From positions 4,436,501 to 4,500,500 of the forward strand of contig NZ_OY781365.1 of the NCBI RefSeq assembly GCF_963676815.1: a stretch of 64,000 nt of DNA, given 5' to 3'. The position numbers and the translations under genes were made by a program. The stretch is from an uncultured Draconibacterium sp. Its GTDB lineage: Bacteria; Bacteroidota; Bacteroidia; Bacteroidales; Prolixibacteraceae. The notes beneath the pieces are model-generated. The model was not told the DNA's origin. It saw only the letters and a program-made list of their open reading frames with translations, and made no database searches. Shown here one piece after another: positions 40,672 to 49,592 of the stretch (position 1 is its first letter; each line of letters opens with the position of its first letter).

Positions 40672-41475
40672 ATGACAGACAAAGTAGTTGTAATTACCGG
40701 AGCTTCGTCAGGAATTGGAAAAGCATTAGCCGAAAAGTATGCCGCAGAGGGTTTTAACCTCGTTTTAGCTGCGCGCAGGATTGAGCGTTTAGAGGCGCTT
40801 AAAGAAAAACTCTCCAATGTTGAAGTTTTGCCCGTAAAAACTGATGTCTCGAACGAAGAAGATTGTAAGCATTTGATTGATAAAACAATTGAACGTTTCG
40901 GAAAAATAAATATTCTGATTAACAATGCCGGAATTTCGATGCGCGCATTACTCGAAGACGTTGAAACCGAAGTATTGCGAAAAGTGATGGACGTGAACTA
41001 TTGGGGAACTGTCTATTGTACAAAATATGCGCTTCCGTATTTGTTGGAGCAAAAAGGTTCTGTTGCAGGCGTAATATCAACTGGAGGTTATATCGGATTG
41101 CCAGGTCGTACCGGTTACTCTTCATCGAAGTTTGCAGTTCGTGGATTTTTGGATACACTGCGTGTTGAATACCTGCGCGCCGGATTACATGTTTTAGTAG
41201 TGGCTCCCGGATTTACAGCTTCCGAAATTCGTGAAACAGCGCTGGTTGCCGATGGAAGTCAGCAAGGGAAAACACCACGTAACGAAAATAAAATGATGTC
41301 GGCCGAGCGTTGTGCATCCATTATGTACCGTGCCATTAAAAACCGCCGTCGTAAAATGATCGTTTCTTTCTGGGATGGAAAAGTAATTGTGCTTGTCGCC
41401 AAACTTTGGGCCTGGGTGGTTGATCAGATTCTTTACGCCGTTTTCAAAAACGAACCGGATTCTCCGTTGAAATAG
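40672..41475 (+). CDS. Short-chain dehydrogenase/reductase (SDR) family oxidoreductase
   Basis: Classical SDR: NAD(P)-binding TGASSGIGKA (residues 8-17), structural NNAG near residue 84, catalytic YSSSK near residue 145, and ARRIERL after the second strand, which favours NADP. The C-terminus has an amphipathic/hydrophobic tail (KVIVLVAKLWAWVVDQILYAVF), suggesting membrane association as in DhrS7-like enzymes. Substrate unknown. Length 267. Confidence 0.88.
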   Translation: MTDKVVVITGASSGIGKALAEKYAAEGFNLVLAARRIERLEALKEKLSNVEVLPVKTDVSNEEDCKHLIDKTIERFGKINILINNAGISMRALLEDVETEVLRKVMDVNYWGTVYCTKYALPYLLEQKGSVAGVISTGGYIGLPGRTGYSSSKFAVRGFLDTLRVEYLRAGLHVLVVAPGFTASEIRETALVADGSQQGKTPRNENKMMSAERCASIMYRAIKNRRRKMIVSFWDGKVIVLVAKLWAWVVDQILYAVFKNEPDSPLK

Positions 41476-41600
41476 AAGCTAGTTACTAGCTACGAGCATT
41501 CAGAAATCAATATCCAAAGCATTCACTTCGTTGGATATTTATCATTGAATATTGAAAATTCTACATTTTGACAAGCCTCTCGTTTCCTATATCCAGTTTG
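41476..41600. repeat. Degenerate A/T-rich repeat stretch after the SDR gene
   Basis: AGCTAGTTACTAGCTACGAG, then AATATCCAAAGCATTCACTTC and GGATATTTATCATTGAATATTG: drifting short words of the ATATTCAATATT type with small palindromes. It separates convergent genes and contains no frame. Confidence 0.5.
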
Positions 41601-41604
41601 TAGC

Positions 41605-41632
41605 AAAAAAAATCCCAACGAATCGCCGGGAT
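41605..41632 (-). terminator. Candidate terminator of ahpC-ahpF
   Basis: On the minus strand ATCCC pairs with GGGAT around an 11-base loop, followed directly by eight T residues, about 40 bases after the ahpF stop. The stem is short, so confidence is moderate. Confidence 0.55.
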
Positions 41633-41673
41633 AAATTAAAAACGAAAAATGTATAACTATTAATTATCAGTTG

Positions 41674-43233
41674 TTAATTCTGAACCAGTTTATTTTTAAT
41701 CTTGTCTTCAAAGGCTGAGAGAGCAGCTTTCGATCCTTCGCCCATCGCAATTACAATTTGTTTGTACGGAACCACCGAAACATCTCCGGCAGCGTAAACA
41801 CCCGCTTGTTTTGTGCGGCAATGAGCATCAATTTCTATTTCTCCCATCCGGTTGGTTTCAACCATTTCGGAGAATACTTTACTGTTGGCTTGCAATCCTA
41901 TTTGAACAAATACACCATCTGTAACTATTGTTTCTGTTTTTTCTGTTTCTCTGTTTTTAAATTCCAGTGCTGTTACCTTGTTTCCGTCGCCAATAACGGC
42001 TGTTGTTTGCGCATTGGTGTGGATGGTAACATTTGCTAATGTTTTTAGTTTGTCTTGCAGTACCTGGTCGCCTTTTAGCTCGTCCATAAACTCAAGAACG
42101 GTAACTTCCGATGCAATTGACGATAGGTCGATGGCTGCTTCCAAACCTGAATTTCCACCACCAACAACAACTACTTTTTTGCCTTTGTAAAATGGGCCGT
42201 CGCAGTGAGTACAGAATGCTACTCCTGATCCGATGTATTCATTTTCGCCGGGAACACCCAAACGTCTCCAGCTCGCACCGGTTGCAATTATTAATGCAGG
42301 AGTTTTAAATGTTTCATTCAATGATGTTTGCACTTCTTTAATCCCGTCTTTGACGTTAACATTTTCAACGCGACGGTTTTCAAGCACATCAATCGGATAA
42401 TCATTCAGGTGGCTCATTAAATCGGCCGAAAGTTTTGTTCCGGTAGTTTGCGGTATCGAAATCATATTCTCAATAGAAACGGTTTCATTTAGTTGGCCAC
42501 CTACTTTTTCGGCAACCAAGGCAACCGAAAATCCTTTTCGTGCTGAATAAACTGCAGCAGAAACTCCGGCTGGTCCTCCACCTACTACAACAACATCATA
42601 TTTCTTTTCAACCGGTGCTGTTTCAATTGGTTCCGATCCTACTTTTTCTTCCAATTTAGCAAGCAATTCACCAATCGAAGAGCGTCCAACATGCAATTGT
42701 TCTCCATTGGTGTAAACGGTTGGAACAGCTTGTATTCCCAGTGCTTCAACTTCTTCTTTGTTAATTTGTCCGTCAATAATTTCGTGACGAATATTTGGAT
42801 TTATTAATGTTAACACATTTAATGCCTGAACTACTTCGGGGCAGTTGGTACAGGTTAGCGAAATGTAACTTTTTAGTACAATATCGCCTTTCAGTCCTTT
42901 AATTTGGTTGGCAACTGCTTCGTCGGGCAGGTTTTTGCCTATGCCGTCAAGATTTAAAATTGCAGTTAGCAACGATGGAAATTCGTGTCCGGTTGGCACA
43001 GCACGAAAAATGATGTTTGATGGCTCATTATTCTTTAGAATGGTAAATTCCAGCCCGTTTCCTGTTTTTACTGAAACACTGATTTTTTCAGATGTAGCTG
43101 CTACATCCTCCAACAAACCTGTTAACTGGGCTTTGTCAGGATGAGAATCTGCAACTGCAACCTGAAAGGTATAATTGTTTTTTAGCGGGCTGAAAACTTC
43201 TTGTAATTTATCTTTTATGGCTTGTTGTAACAT
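41674..43233 (-). CDS. ahpF: Alkyl hydroperoxide reductase subunit F
   Basis: AhpF passes electrons from NADH through FAD and two disulfides to AhpC. The N-terminal tandem thioredoxin-like domain has C128-x2-C131 (TCTNCPE), the FAD motif VVVGGGPAGVSAAVYSAR starts near residue 214, and the second redox pair is C341-x2-C344 (AFCTHCDG). Length 519 and cysteine positions match E. coli AhpF closely. It follows ahpC after a 67-base gap containing a strong hairpin. Confidence 0.96.
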   Translation of the reverse strand: MLQQAIKDKLQEVFSPLKNNYTFQVAVADSHPDKAQLTGLLEDVAATSEKISVSVKTGNGLEFTILKNNEPSNIIFRAVPTGHEFPSLLTAILNLDGIGKNLPDEAVANQIKGLKGDIVLKSYISLTCTNCPEVVQALNVLTLINPNIRHEIIDGQINKEEVEALGIQAVPTVYTNGEQLHVGRSSIGELLAKLEEKVGSEPIETAPVEKKYDVVVVGGGPAGVSAAVYSARKGFSVALVAEKVGGQLNETVSIENMISIPQTTGTKLSADLMSHLNDYPIDVLENRRVENVNVKDGIKEVQTSLNETFKTPALIIATGASWRRLGVPGENEYIGSGVAFCTHCDGPFYKGKKVVVVGGGNSGLEAAIDLSSIASEVTVLEFMDELKGDQVLQDKLKTLANVTIHTNAQTTAVIGDGNKVTALEFKNRETEKTETIVTDGVFVQIGLQANSKVFSEMVETNRMGEIEIDAHCRTKQAGVYAAGDVSVVPYKQIVIAMGEGSKAALSAFEDKIKNKLVQN

Positions 43234-43249
43234 GACTTTGGTTTTTAAG

Positions 43250-43272
43250 AGGAGCAGCCAAATGCTGCTCCT
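43250..43272 (-). promoter_or_regulatory. Intercistronic hairpin between ahpC and ahpF
   Basis: A perfect 9-bp GC-rich stem (AGGAGCAGC with GCTGCTCCT, 5-base loop) in the ahpC-ahpF gap. On the minus (sense) strand it is followed by CTTAAAAACC rather than a T run, so it is more likely an RNA-stabilising or partial-attenuation element than a full terminator. It would raise ahpC mRNA over ahpF. Confidence 0.6.
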
Positions 43273-43300
43273 GAGTTTTTTATGTTCTTATGGCGTATTA

Positions 43301-43864
43301 TTAGATCACACCAACAAGATCGATGCTTGGCTCTAATGTTTTTTGTCCTTCTTCCCATTTTGCAGGACACACTTCTGATGGGTGCTCAGCAACAAACTGA
43401 AGTGCTTTTAAACGACGTAGCAATTCATCTGCATTTCTACCTACGTTTCCGGCAACTACTTCGTAAGCAACAATTTCGCCTTGTGGATTTACAATGAAAG
43501 TTCCACGCTCGGCCAAACCGGCTTCTTCAATCATTACATCAAAACCGCGTGATAATACTCCGGTTGGATCGGCCAACATTGGGTATTTAATTTTTTTGAT
43601 GGTTTCTGATGTATCGTGCCATGCTTTATGTACGAAATGCGTATCGGTTGATACTGAATAAATCTCGGTTCCTGTTGCTTTAAACTCGTCGTACTTATTT
43701 GCTAAATCTTCCAATTCGGTTGGGCAAACAAAAGTAAAGTCGGCCGGGTAGAAGAAAAAGATTGACCATTTTCCCAGGATGTCTTCTTTTTTTACGGTTT
43801 TAAACTCGTTGTTTTCAAAAGCTTGAACTTCAAAATCTACTACTTGATTTCCAATTTGTGACAT
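43301..43864 (-). CDS. ahpC: Alkyl hydroperoxide reductase subunit C (2-Cys peroxiredoxin)
   Basis: The peroxidase cysteine is C47 in DFTFVCPTE and the resolving one C166 in SEVCPAKW, as in E. coli (C46, C165); length is 187. It reduces H2O2 and organic peroxides in the cytosol with electrons from AhpF. It is the first gene of ahpC-ahpF and diverges from oxyR. Promoter: TATGTTTG (-7) with TTTG 20 bases upstream. Confidence 0.96.
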   Translation of the reverse strand: MSQIGNQVVDFEVQAFENNEFKTVKKEDILGKWSIFFFYPADFTFVCPTELEDLANKYDEFKATGTEIYSVSTDTHFVHKAWHDTSETIKKIKYPMLADPTGVLSRGFDVMIEEAGLAERGTFIVNPQGEIVAYEVVAGNVGRNADELLRRLKALQFVAEHPSEVCPAKWEEGQKTLEPSIDLVGVI

Positions 43865-43919
43865 AGTTTTTAATTTTTAAAAATTGTTATTTAAATCTGT
43901 TTTTCTCTAAATTCTGTGA

Positions 43920-43951
43920 CAAACATAATGCGACTTTTGATATTAATCAAA
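43920..43951 (-). promoter_or_regulatory. ahpC promoter (TTTG-N20-TATGTTTG)
   Basis: On the minus strand the -33 TTTG (43948-43951) and the -7 TATGTTTG (43920-43927) are 20 bases apart, the classic Bacteroidota spacing, and end 55 bases before the ahpC ATG. Confidence 0.65.
43936..43951. promoter_or_regulatory. Candidate OxyR operator, TTTGAT-ATTA-ATCAAA
   Basis: A perfect 6-bp inverted repeat with a 4-base spacer, with the T-N11-A layout of LysR-type sites inside it. It overlaps the -33 elements of both divergent promoters (ahpC on the minus strand, oxyR on the plus strand). Confidence 0.5.
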
Positions 43952-43962
43952 CAGATAAAATG

Positions 43963-43970
43963 TATATTTG
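43963..43970 (+). promoter_or_regulatory. Candidate -7 box (TATATTTG) of oxyR
   Basis: Exact TAnnTTTG match 19 bases before the oxyR ATG; TTTG at 43936-43939 is a possible -33 with a long 23-base spacer. Confidence 0.5.
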
Positions 43971-43971
43971 T

Positions 43972-43986
43972 ATTGATAAAATCAAT
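43972..43986. promoter_or_regulatory. Second palindrome, ATTGAT-AAA-ATCAAT, at the oxyR start
   Basis: A perfect 6-bp inverted repeat sharing the TTGAT/ATCAA half-sites of the first palindrome; it lies between the oxyR -7 box and the ATG and could serve autorepression. Confidence 0.45.
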
Positions 43987-43989
43987 AGC

Positions 43990-44913
43990 ATGACTTTGCA
44001 ACAACTGGAATATATTCTTGCGCTGAATAAATACAGGCATTTTGTTAAAGCGTCGGAGAAATGTAACGTTACGCAACCCACGCTCAGTACGATGATTCAG
44101 AAACTGGAGGCCGAGTTGAAAGTAGATATTTTCGATCGGTCGAAACACCCGGTTCAACCTACTGCGCTTGGAGCAAAAATCATTGAACAGGCTGAACGTT
44201 CATTAACAGAGATAAAAAAAATCCGTGAGATTGTTTTAAACGAAACCGACTCGGTGAACGGAACGCTGCATATTGGTGTAATTCCAACACTGGCAACTTA
44301 CCTGGTACCACGTTTTATCCAGGTTTTTGGCGAAAGATGCAGTTCGGTGCAATTGTCCATGTCAGAAATGAATACTGCTACTTTAATTGATACATTAAAA
44401 AGAGATGGGGTAGATATGTTTATTGCTGCAACTCCGCTTAACGAACCCGATTTCCTGGAGATTCCGTTATTTTACGAGCGGTTTTATGCCTATTTTACTG
44501 CCGATCATCCGTTAAAAGACATTCCATTAAAACCGTCGAATATGCCGCAGGAAAAACTGTGGGTGCTTGAAGAAGGGCATTGTTTGCGCGATCAGGTTTT
44601 TAATTTTTGTACTACAACAATGCCGTATAACCAGATTTTTGAAGCCGGAAGTATTGATACGCTGGTGCGAATTGTGGACCTGAACGGAGGTTATACTTTG
44701 ATTCCTGAATTACATTTGCCAATGTTAACTGATGAACAACGAAAAAATGTGCGGGAAATTGATGATCCGCCGGCTATTCGCGAAGTGTCGATTGTTATTC
44801 ATAAAAACTTTGTAAAAGAGCGTATTTTGAATGAGGTGGGAGAGGCTTTTAAAACGATTATTCCTGATGAAATGATTGACGAGCGTTTAAAGAAGTTTGC
44901 GATTCGATTGTAG
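43990..44913 (+). CDS. oxyR: OxyR, LysR-family peroxide-sensing regulator
   Basis: The N-terminal winged helix-turn-helix (MTLQQLEYILALNKYRHF, CNVTQPTLSTMIQKLE) is LysR-type. The effector domain keeps both redox cysteines, C198 and C207, in EEGHCLRDQVFNFC, with the same spacing as C199-C208 of E. coli OxyR. H2O2 should form the disulfide that activates transcription, and the adjacent divergent ahpC-ahpF operon is the obvious target. The ATG at 43990 matches the family start; the ten residues of frame upstream do not. Length 307. Confidence 0.95.
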   Translation: MTLQQLEYILALNKYRHFVKASEKCNVTQPTLSTMIQKLEAELKVDIFDRSKHPVQPTALGAKIIEQAERSLTEIKKIREIVLNETDSVNGTLHIGVIPTLATYLVPRFIQVFGERCSSVQLSMSEMNTATLIDTLKRDGVDMFIAATPLNEPDFLEIPLFYERFYAYFTADHPLKDIPLKPSNMPQEKLWVLEEGHCLRDQVFNFCTTTMPYNQIFEAGSIDTLVRIVDLNGGYTLIPELHLPMLTDEQRKNVREIDDPPAIREVSIVIHKNFVKERILNEVGEAFKTIIPDEMIDERLKKFAIRL

Positions 44914-44932
44914 AATTTTGGGAGAAAGGTTT

Positions 44933-44972
44933 AGTGATACTCTCACTCAAAGTCAGAGTATCACTATTTTAT
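44933..44972. terminator. Terminator between convergent oxyR and rocD
   Basis: A perfect 11-bp stem (AGTGATACTCT with AGAGTATCACT, 11-base loop) followed by ATTTTAT. It lies 20 bases past oxyR and just past the rocD stop on the other strand, so it may serve both. Confidence 0.7.
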
Positions 44973-44975
44973 AAA

Positions 44976-46199
44976 TTAAGCTTCAAATTGCTTGATTGTG
45001 GTTTTGATAATTTCAATGGCTTCCATCAATTGTTCTTCGGTAATTACCAAAGGAGGCGTAAAACGAATAATGTGCTCGTGTGTTGGTTTGGCAATCAATC
45101 CGTTTTCTTTCAGCGCCAGACACACATCCCAGGCGGTTTTACCGTTGGTAGGTTTTATGGCAACGGCATTTAACAATCCTTTTCCACGTACCATTTCTAT
45201 AAGTGGCGAATCGATGGCACTCATTTCCTTACGGAAAATCTTTCCAAGACGTTCTGCATTTTCAATCAGGCCTTCTTCCTGAATAACATCGAGCGCGGCC
45301 ATGGCAACTTTTCCTGCTATTGGATTTCCGCCGTAGGTACTGCCATGTTCTCCGGGTTTTATCGTCAGCATAATTTCATCGTCGGCCAGCACACACGACA
45401 CCGGGTAAATTCCACCCGAAACTGCTTTTCCAAGTACCAAAATGTCAGGTCGAACATCTTCATGATCGCAAGCCAGCATTTTTCCTGTGCGGGCCAAACC
45501 GGTTTGCACTTCGTCGGCAACAAAAAGTACATTGTATTTTTTACACAACTCGCTGGCCTTTTTCAGGTAACCATCTTCAGGAACATAAACACCTGCTTCT
45601 GCCTGAATGGGTTCAACCAGAAAACCTGCCACATTCGGATCCTGCAATTCCTTTTCCAGTCGCTCAATATCGTTGTACGGAATATTTACAAAACCGGGAG
45701 TATATGGCCCGTAATGACTGTAAGCATCCGGGTCGCTCGACATGGAAATTATAGTGATGGTGCGTCCGTGGAAATTACCGTCGCAAACCACAATTTTGGC
45801 TTCATTTGTTGGTATGCCTTTTACTTTGTAAGCCCATTTGCGAATCAGTTTTAATGCTGTTTCATCAGCCTCGGCGCCCGAGTTCATCGGCAACATTTTA
45901 TCGTAGCCAAACAGTTTGGTCATGTATTCTTCCCATTCGCCCAGCACATCGTTATAAAAAGCCCTTGAAGTTAATGCCAGCGTTTTTGCCTGATCGGTAA
46001 GTGCATCAATTATTTTAGGGTGGCAGTGTCCCTGGTTAACAGCCGAATACGCTGCCAGAAAGTCGAAGTATTTTTTACCCTCAACATCCCAAACAAAAAT
46101 GCCATCGCCTTTCGATAAAACAACCGGTAGCGGATGATAGTTATGTGCGCCAAATTTATCCTCTTTGGCCATGTAATCTGCAGAACTTAATTTAGTCAT
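44976..46199 (-). CDS. rocD: Ornithine--oxo-acid aminotransferase
   Basis: A class III PLP aminotransferase that converts ornithine and 2-oxoglutarate to glutamate semialdehyde and glutamate. The start YMAKEDKFGAHNYHPLPVVL is specific for the ornithine family, as are NSGAEADETALKLIRKWAY and GNFHGRTITIISMSSDP. The PLP lysine is in VLGKAVSGGIYP, preceded by LFVADEVQTGLARTG. Length 407. It is monocistronic; the biochemical link is to arginine/proline metabolism (compare the ArgE-type gene at 28.5 kb). Confidence 0.94.
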   Translation of the reverse strand: MTKLSSADYMAKEDKFGAHNYHPLPVVLSKGDGIFVWDVEGKKYFDFLAAYSAVNQGHCHPKIIDALTDQAKTLALTSRAFYNDVLGEWEEYMTKLFGYDKMLPMNSGAEADETALKLIRKWAYKVKGIPTNEAKIVVCDGNFHGRTITIISMSSDPDAYSHYGPYTPGFVNIPYNDIERLEKELQDPNVAGFLVEPIQAEAGVYVPEDGYLKKASELCKKYNVLFVADEVQTGLARTGKMLACDHEDVRPDILVLGKAVSGGIYPVSCVLADDEIMLTIKPGEHGSTYGGNPIAGKVAMAALDVIQEEGLIENAERLGKIFRKEMSAIDSPLIEMVRGKGLLNAVAIKPTNGKTAWDVCLALKENGLIAKPTHEHIIRFTPPLVITEEQLMEAIEIIKTTIKQFEA

Positions 46200-46318
46200 G
46201 ATGTGTCGTTTAATTTTAATGCAGAAATACGATTTTTGCGCCGAAAAAGCAACGGGAGCAGTGGTGTTAAAAAGCAGTGAGAAAAGTCAGCTATTTAGTC
46301 TGGTATGCACTGTTTGGC

Positions 46319-48373
46319 TTATTTCCAGAAACGTGCAATGAGCACCTCACAAAGAATAAAGAACAATGCTAGTAGCAAACACCATTTCCATAGCTGGCGG
46401 CCATTTTGAATATCGTCGAAAATTTCAGCGAAGTTACGCTCTACTTCATCAATAACTGTTGCGTTTGTTAGCTGATTGTTTTGCAGACGACTGCCTAATT
46501 CGTTGTTCTGAAAATAACGCAAGTCCGACTCCATTCGGTTGTAGTTATAAGCCATTGATGCAATTGTATTTCCATCATTTTCAATCAGGTAATGGCCATC
46601 ACTTGTAATTTGTTCACCAAATTCAAGTCGCACATTTCTGCCGGCCAGGTTTTTTGCCGGAATAAATTTTTCGCCCGATCCGGAATGTTCGATTTCGATA
46701 GATGAGTTATAATCTACTTTCATGTTTCGAGGCAGATTGATAAAATTATTTTTACCAACGATAAACGACATTTCCTGTTTGGGCAAACTATTTAAAACAA
46801 TATTGTAAAGTGTTGGTACAAACAACACATCGCGTGCAAACGATTCGTTTTTTTGCGAAAGTGGAAATGCAAATACCCACACTTTTCCATCCTGATAGTT
46901 AAGTTGCGAAAGCGCTTTATCGCCATTTTGAAATGCGAGCAAAATGTTCTCGTCAGTTTGCATGTTTTGTGCAAACCGATAATGTCCATCAATCTGCGGC
47001 AATACCGGATTTTCTTCCCTCTTTTTGAAAACGTCTGCATAAAATTTATTCTCGTAATCGATAGCCGAAATATCTTGTTTTGTAGAGTCGATGCGAACAA
47101 TGCGGTTGGCAGCAAAAGTTGCCAGTAATCGGTTATCGGCACTTATATCGCTTTTCCATTTCGGGAAATGCACAACAGAAGTACCACTACTAACCACTGA
47201 CTCCAGCTCATTTAACAGACCACTTGAGAAATTATCAAAATTCAGTAGAAATATGGTGTTATAATCACTCAGTCGATTTACCTGTAGATTTTGTCTGTTC
47301 ATTTCGTCAAGCACCACATAATCATCGTTATTAAATAAGGCACGCAAATAATTAAGCCCTTCTTTCGAGTCGCCTGCGTCGATATAAAGTGCCAGTGCTT
47401 TTAATTTTGGCTCAACAAAATAGCTGATGTACCAGTTGTTATCGTGCGTAAACGGGTAGTCGGTAATCTCAATTTTTCCCAATTGCGATCCGCTGCTCGT
47501 GTTGTTGTATTTCAGGTTGGCAATAATTTCGTTTTGCGGTTCAACCGAGAAATTTGTAATCGATTTAATCGAATCATTCAGGAACAGTTTAAGTGGCAGG
47601 TTTTGGTAATTTTGGTTCGAACTGTTTTTAATCCGAACGAACATATTTTCTTCCTGCCCCAAGCGGTGCGCCGGATATTCTACCCAACACGAGTCGATAT
47701 ACAAATTGGCCACCTCATTGGGTACCAGCGGAAAGTAATAACTAAAAATTTCAGGTTGAGAGAAATTATCAATGTCGGTAATACTGCGCTGAAAATCAGA
47801 GATAAAATAAAGGTTCTTATCCGCTTCATTATCATCTGTTTCGCTGGCAAAACGGTTGTAAATTATCGATAAAGGTACCACTGCGGGACTCGCCTGAATG
47901 CTTGAAACCTGCTGAATAAATTGTTCTTTATTAAAAATATGCTGGTGTTTCGGATTCAGATCGTTTGTGAATAGCCTGAATTTTGTTCCGGGCGGGTAGG
48001 CCATACAAATTTCCAGTGCTTTGTTTCTCGCTACTTCCAGCAGTTGACCTTGTTCCGAAAGTGCATTCATCGAAAACGAGTTGTCGATGTATACGGCTAC
48101 CAATTGTTTACTTTGTTTTTGCGCGTCGTTGTTGGTGGGAATAAATGGCTGGGCAAAAGCAAAAACCAGGAAAATTATGGTAAGAATCCGAGCGGCAAGT
48201 AACAGTAATTGTTTTATCCTCGATTTCTTTTTCGACTCTTTTTTAATGTCTTTTAAAAAACTGACGTTGCTAAAATACACGGTTTTGTATCGCTTGAAAC
48301 TAAACAAGTGAATGAGAATTGGAATGGCAACCGCCAGTAGTGCAAATAAAAATGTTGGATAAAGAAACTTCAT
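46319..48373 (-). CDS. BatA-type membrane protein with vWA-like domain
   Basis: The N-terminal 80 residues are the BatA/aerotolerance N-terminal module: helix 1 (FLYPTFLFALLAVAIPILIHLFSF), basic linker, helix 2 (LLLLAARILTIIFLVFAFAQPF). A vWA-type MIDAS motif DNSFSMNA follows (about residues 96-103). The remaining large periplasmic part is beta-rich, and a C-terminal helix (WCLLLALFFILCEVLIARF) anchors it. Proteins of this type in Bacteroidota are often near MoxR/Bat operons, but none is adjacent here. Function unknown. Length 684. Confidence 0.85.
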   Translation of the reverse strand: MKFLYPTFLFALLAVAIPILIHLFSFKRYKTVYFSNVSFLKDIKKESKKKSRIKQLLLLAARILTIIFLVFAFAQPFIPTNNDAQKQSKQLVAVYIDNSFSMNALSEQGQLLEVARNKALEICMAYPPGTKFRLFTNDLNPKHQHIFNKEQFIQQVSSIQASPAVVPLSIIYNRFASETDDNEADKNLYFISDFQRSITDIDNFSQPEIFSYYFPLVPNEVANLYIDSCWVEYPAHRLGQEENMFVRIKNSSNQNYQNLPLKLFLNDSIKSITNFSVEPQNEIIANLKYNNTSSGSQLGKIEITDYPFTHDNNWYISYFVEPKLKALALYIDAGDSKEGLNYLRALFNNDDYVVLDEMNRQNLQVNRLSDYNTIFLLNFDNFSSGLLNELESVVSSGTSVVHFPKWKSDISADNRLLATFAANRIVRIDSTKQDISAIDYENKFYADVFKKREENPVLPQIDGHYRFAQNMQTDENILLAFQNGDKALSQLNYQDGKVWVFAFPLSQKNESFARDVLFVPTLYNIVLNSLPKQEMSFIVGKNNFINLPRNMKVDYNSSIEIEHSGSGEKFIPAKNLAGRNVRLEFGEQITSDGHYLIENDGNTIASMAYNYNRMESDLRYFQNNELGSRLQNNQLTNATVIDEVERNFAEIFDDIQNGRQLWKWCLLLALFFILCEVLIARFWK

Positions 48374-48418
48374 GCCGGTTTATTGCTGTGTCTTTTTATT
48401 TTGAGACAACAGATTTTT

Positions 48419-49396
48419 TTATTCGTTTTCAAAAATAGCAATTTCTTTTTCGCCGCCTGATTTTATATAGCCACGGAACATTCCGCTGGTGTTAAATTCC
48501 ATGGCAATATTACCATCGGCATCAACTGCAATAACGCCTCCGGTGCCTTCAAGTTCGCTCAGTTTATCGATTTCTTTTTTACAGGCTTCTGTAACACTCA
48601 GGTTTTGGTATTCCATCATTGCCGAAATATCGCGTGCAAAGCCCAGTCTTATGTAATATTCGCCATGGCCCGTGCACGAAACAGCACATGTTTTATTGTT
48701 GGCGTAAGTACCGGCCCCAATAATTGGCGAGTCGCCAATTCGTCCAAATTTCTTGTTGGTCATTCCGCCGGTTGATGTACCGGCACATAAATTTCCGTGG
48801 CTATCAAGAACGGCACATCCAACCGTTCCGGTATTATCTTTTTGAGTGCGCTCGCGTTCACGCTTCAATAAACTTTGCAGCGACTGATAACGTCGTTCGG
48901 TGTAAAAATATTTGTTCGGTACCATTTCTAGCCCTTGTTGCTTGGCAAACTCCGAGGCTCCTTTTCCGCTCAGCATTACATGTTCAGAATTGACCATTAC
49001 TTCGCGCGCAGCGTTTATCGGGTTTTTAACATCCCGAACGCCGGCAACAGCTCCTGCATTTAGTGTTGCGCCTTCCATTATCGATGCATCCAGCTCGTTT
49101 ACTCCGTCATGTGTAAATACTGCACCTTTGCCTGCATTAAAAAGTGGCGAGTTTTCCATTACATTAATCACTTTCACTACAGCATCAGTAGCATCGGCAC
49201 CGTCTTTCAGCATTTGCTCTCCTAGCTCGAGTGCTTCGTTTAATTTGGCTTTGTAATTAGTGCGTGCCGCTTCGTTCATTTTATCTTTCGACATAACACC
49301 GGCTCCTCCATGTATTACAATGGCATATTTCTGCCCATAAACCAACGAAAATCCTGATACGAGAAAGAGGGCGATAAATAGTGCTCGTTTAATCAT
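48419..49396 (-). CDS. Exported isoaspartyl peptidase / L-asparaginase (plant-type, Ntn-hydrolase)
   Basis: The precursor self-cleaves before the threonine of GTVGCAVLD (in DNTGTVGCAVL) to free its nucleophile. HGGAGVMSKDKM at the start, GRIGDSPIIGAGTYANN and CTGHGEYYIR are family hallmarks. Unlike the E. coli IaaA it begins with a signal peptide (MIKRALFIALFLVSGFSLVYGQ), so it works in the periplasm or outside. The ATG at 49396 is used; the codon at 49405 is TTG. It hydrolyses isoaspartyl dipeptides and asparagine. Confidence 0.93.
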   Translation of the reverse strand: MIKRALFIALFLVSGFSLVYGQKYAIVIHGGAGVMSKDKMNEAARTNYKAKLNEALELGEQMLKDGADATDAVVKVINVMENSPLFNAGKGAVFTHDGVNELDASIMEGATLNAGAVAGVRDVKNPINAAREVMVNSEHVMLSGKGASEFAKQQGLEMVPNKYFYTERRYQSLQSLLKRERERTQKDNTGTVGCAVLDSHGNLCAGTSTGGMTNKKFGRIGDSPIIGAGTYANNKTCAVSCTGHGEYYIRLGFARDISAMMEYQNLSVTEACKKEIDKLSELEGTGGVIAVDADGNIAMEFNTSGMFRGYIKSGGEKEIAIFENE

Positions 49397-49592
49397 AATG
49401 TGCAATTTCTTACAAAAATGACATAAAAATTAGAATGCCGATATATTCGTCAGGCATTCTTTTTAAAATTAATTTCAACAGGTAATAAAAGTTGTTTTGT
49501 TTATTTTATTTAACTTTAAGGTTAAACAAAGTTGGTTCAACAGATGTTGTTAAGGTAATTTTACGCAAGCATGACAAATTAATTTTCGAAAA

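Noticed and set aside
45345..45854. 169-codon plus-strand frame opposite rocD
   Set aside because: The sense frame is a complete aminotransferase; the antisense product has no recognisable motif.
47444..47872. 142-codon plus-strand frame inside the BatA-type gene
   Set aside because: Antisense of a continuous long gene with membrane and vWA motifs.
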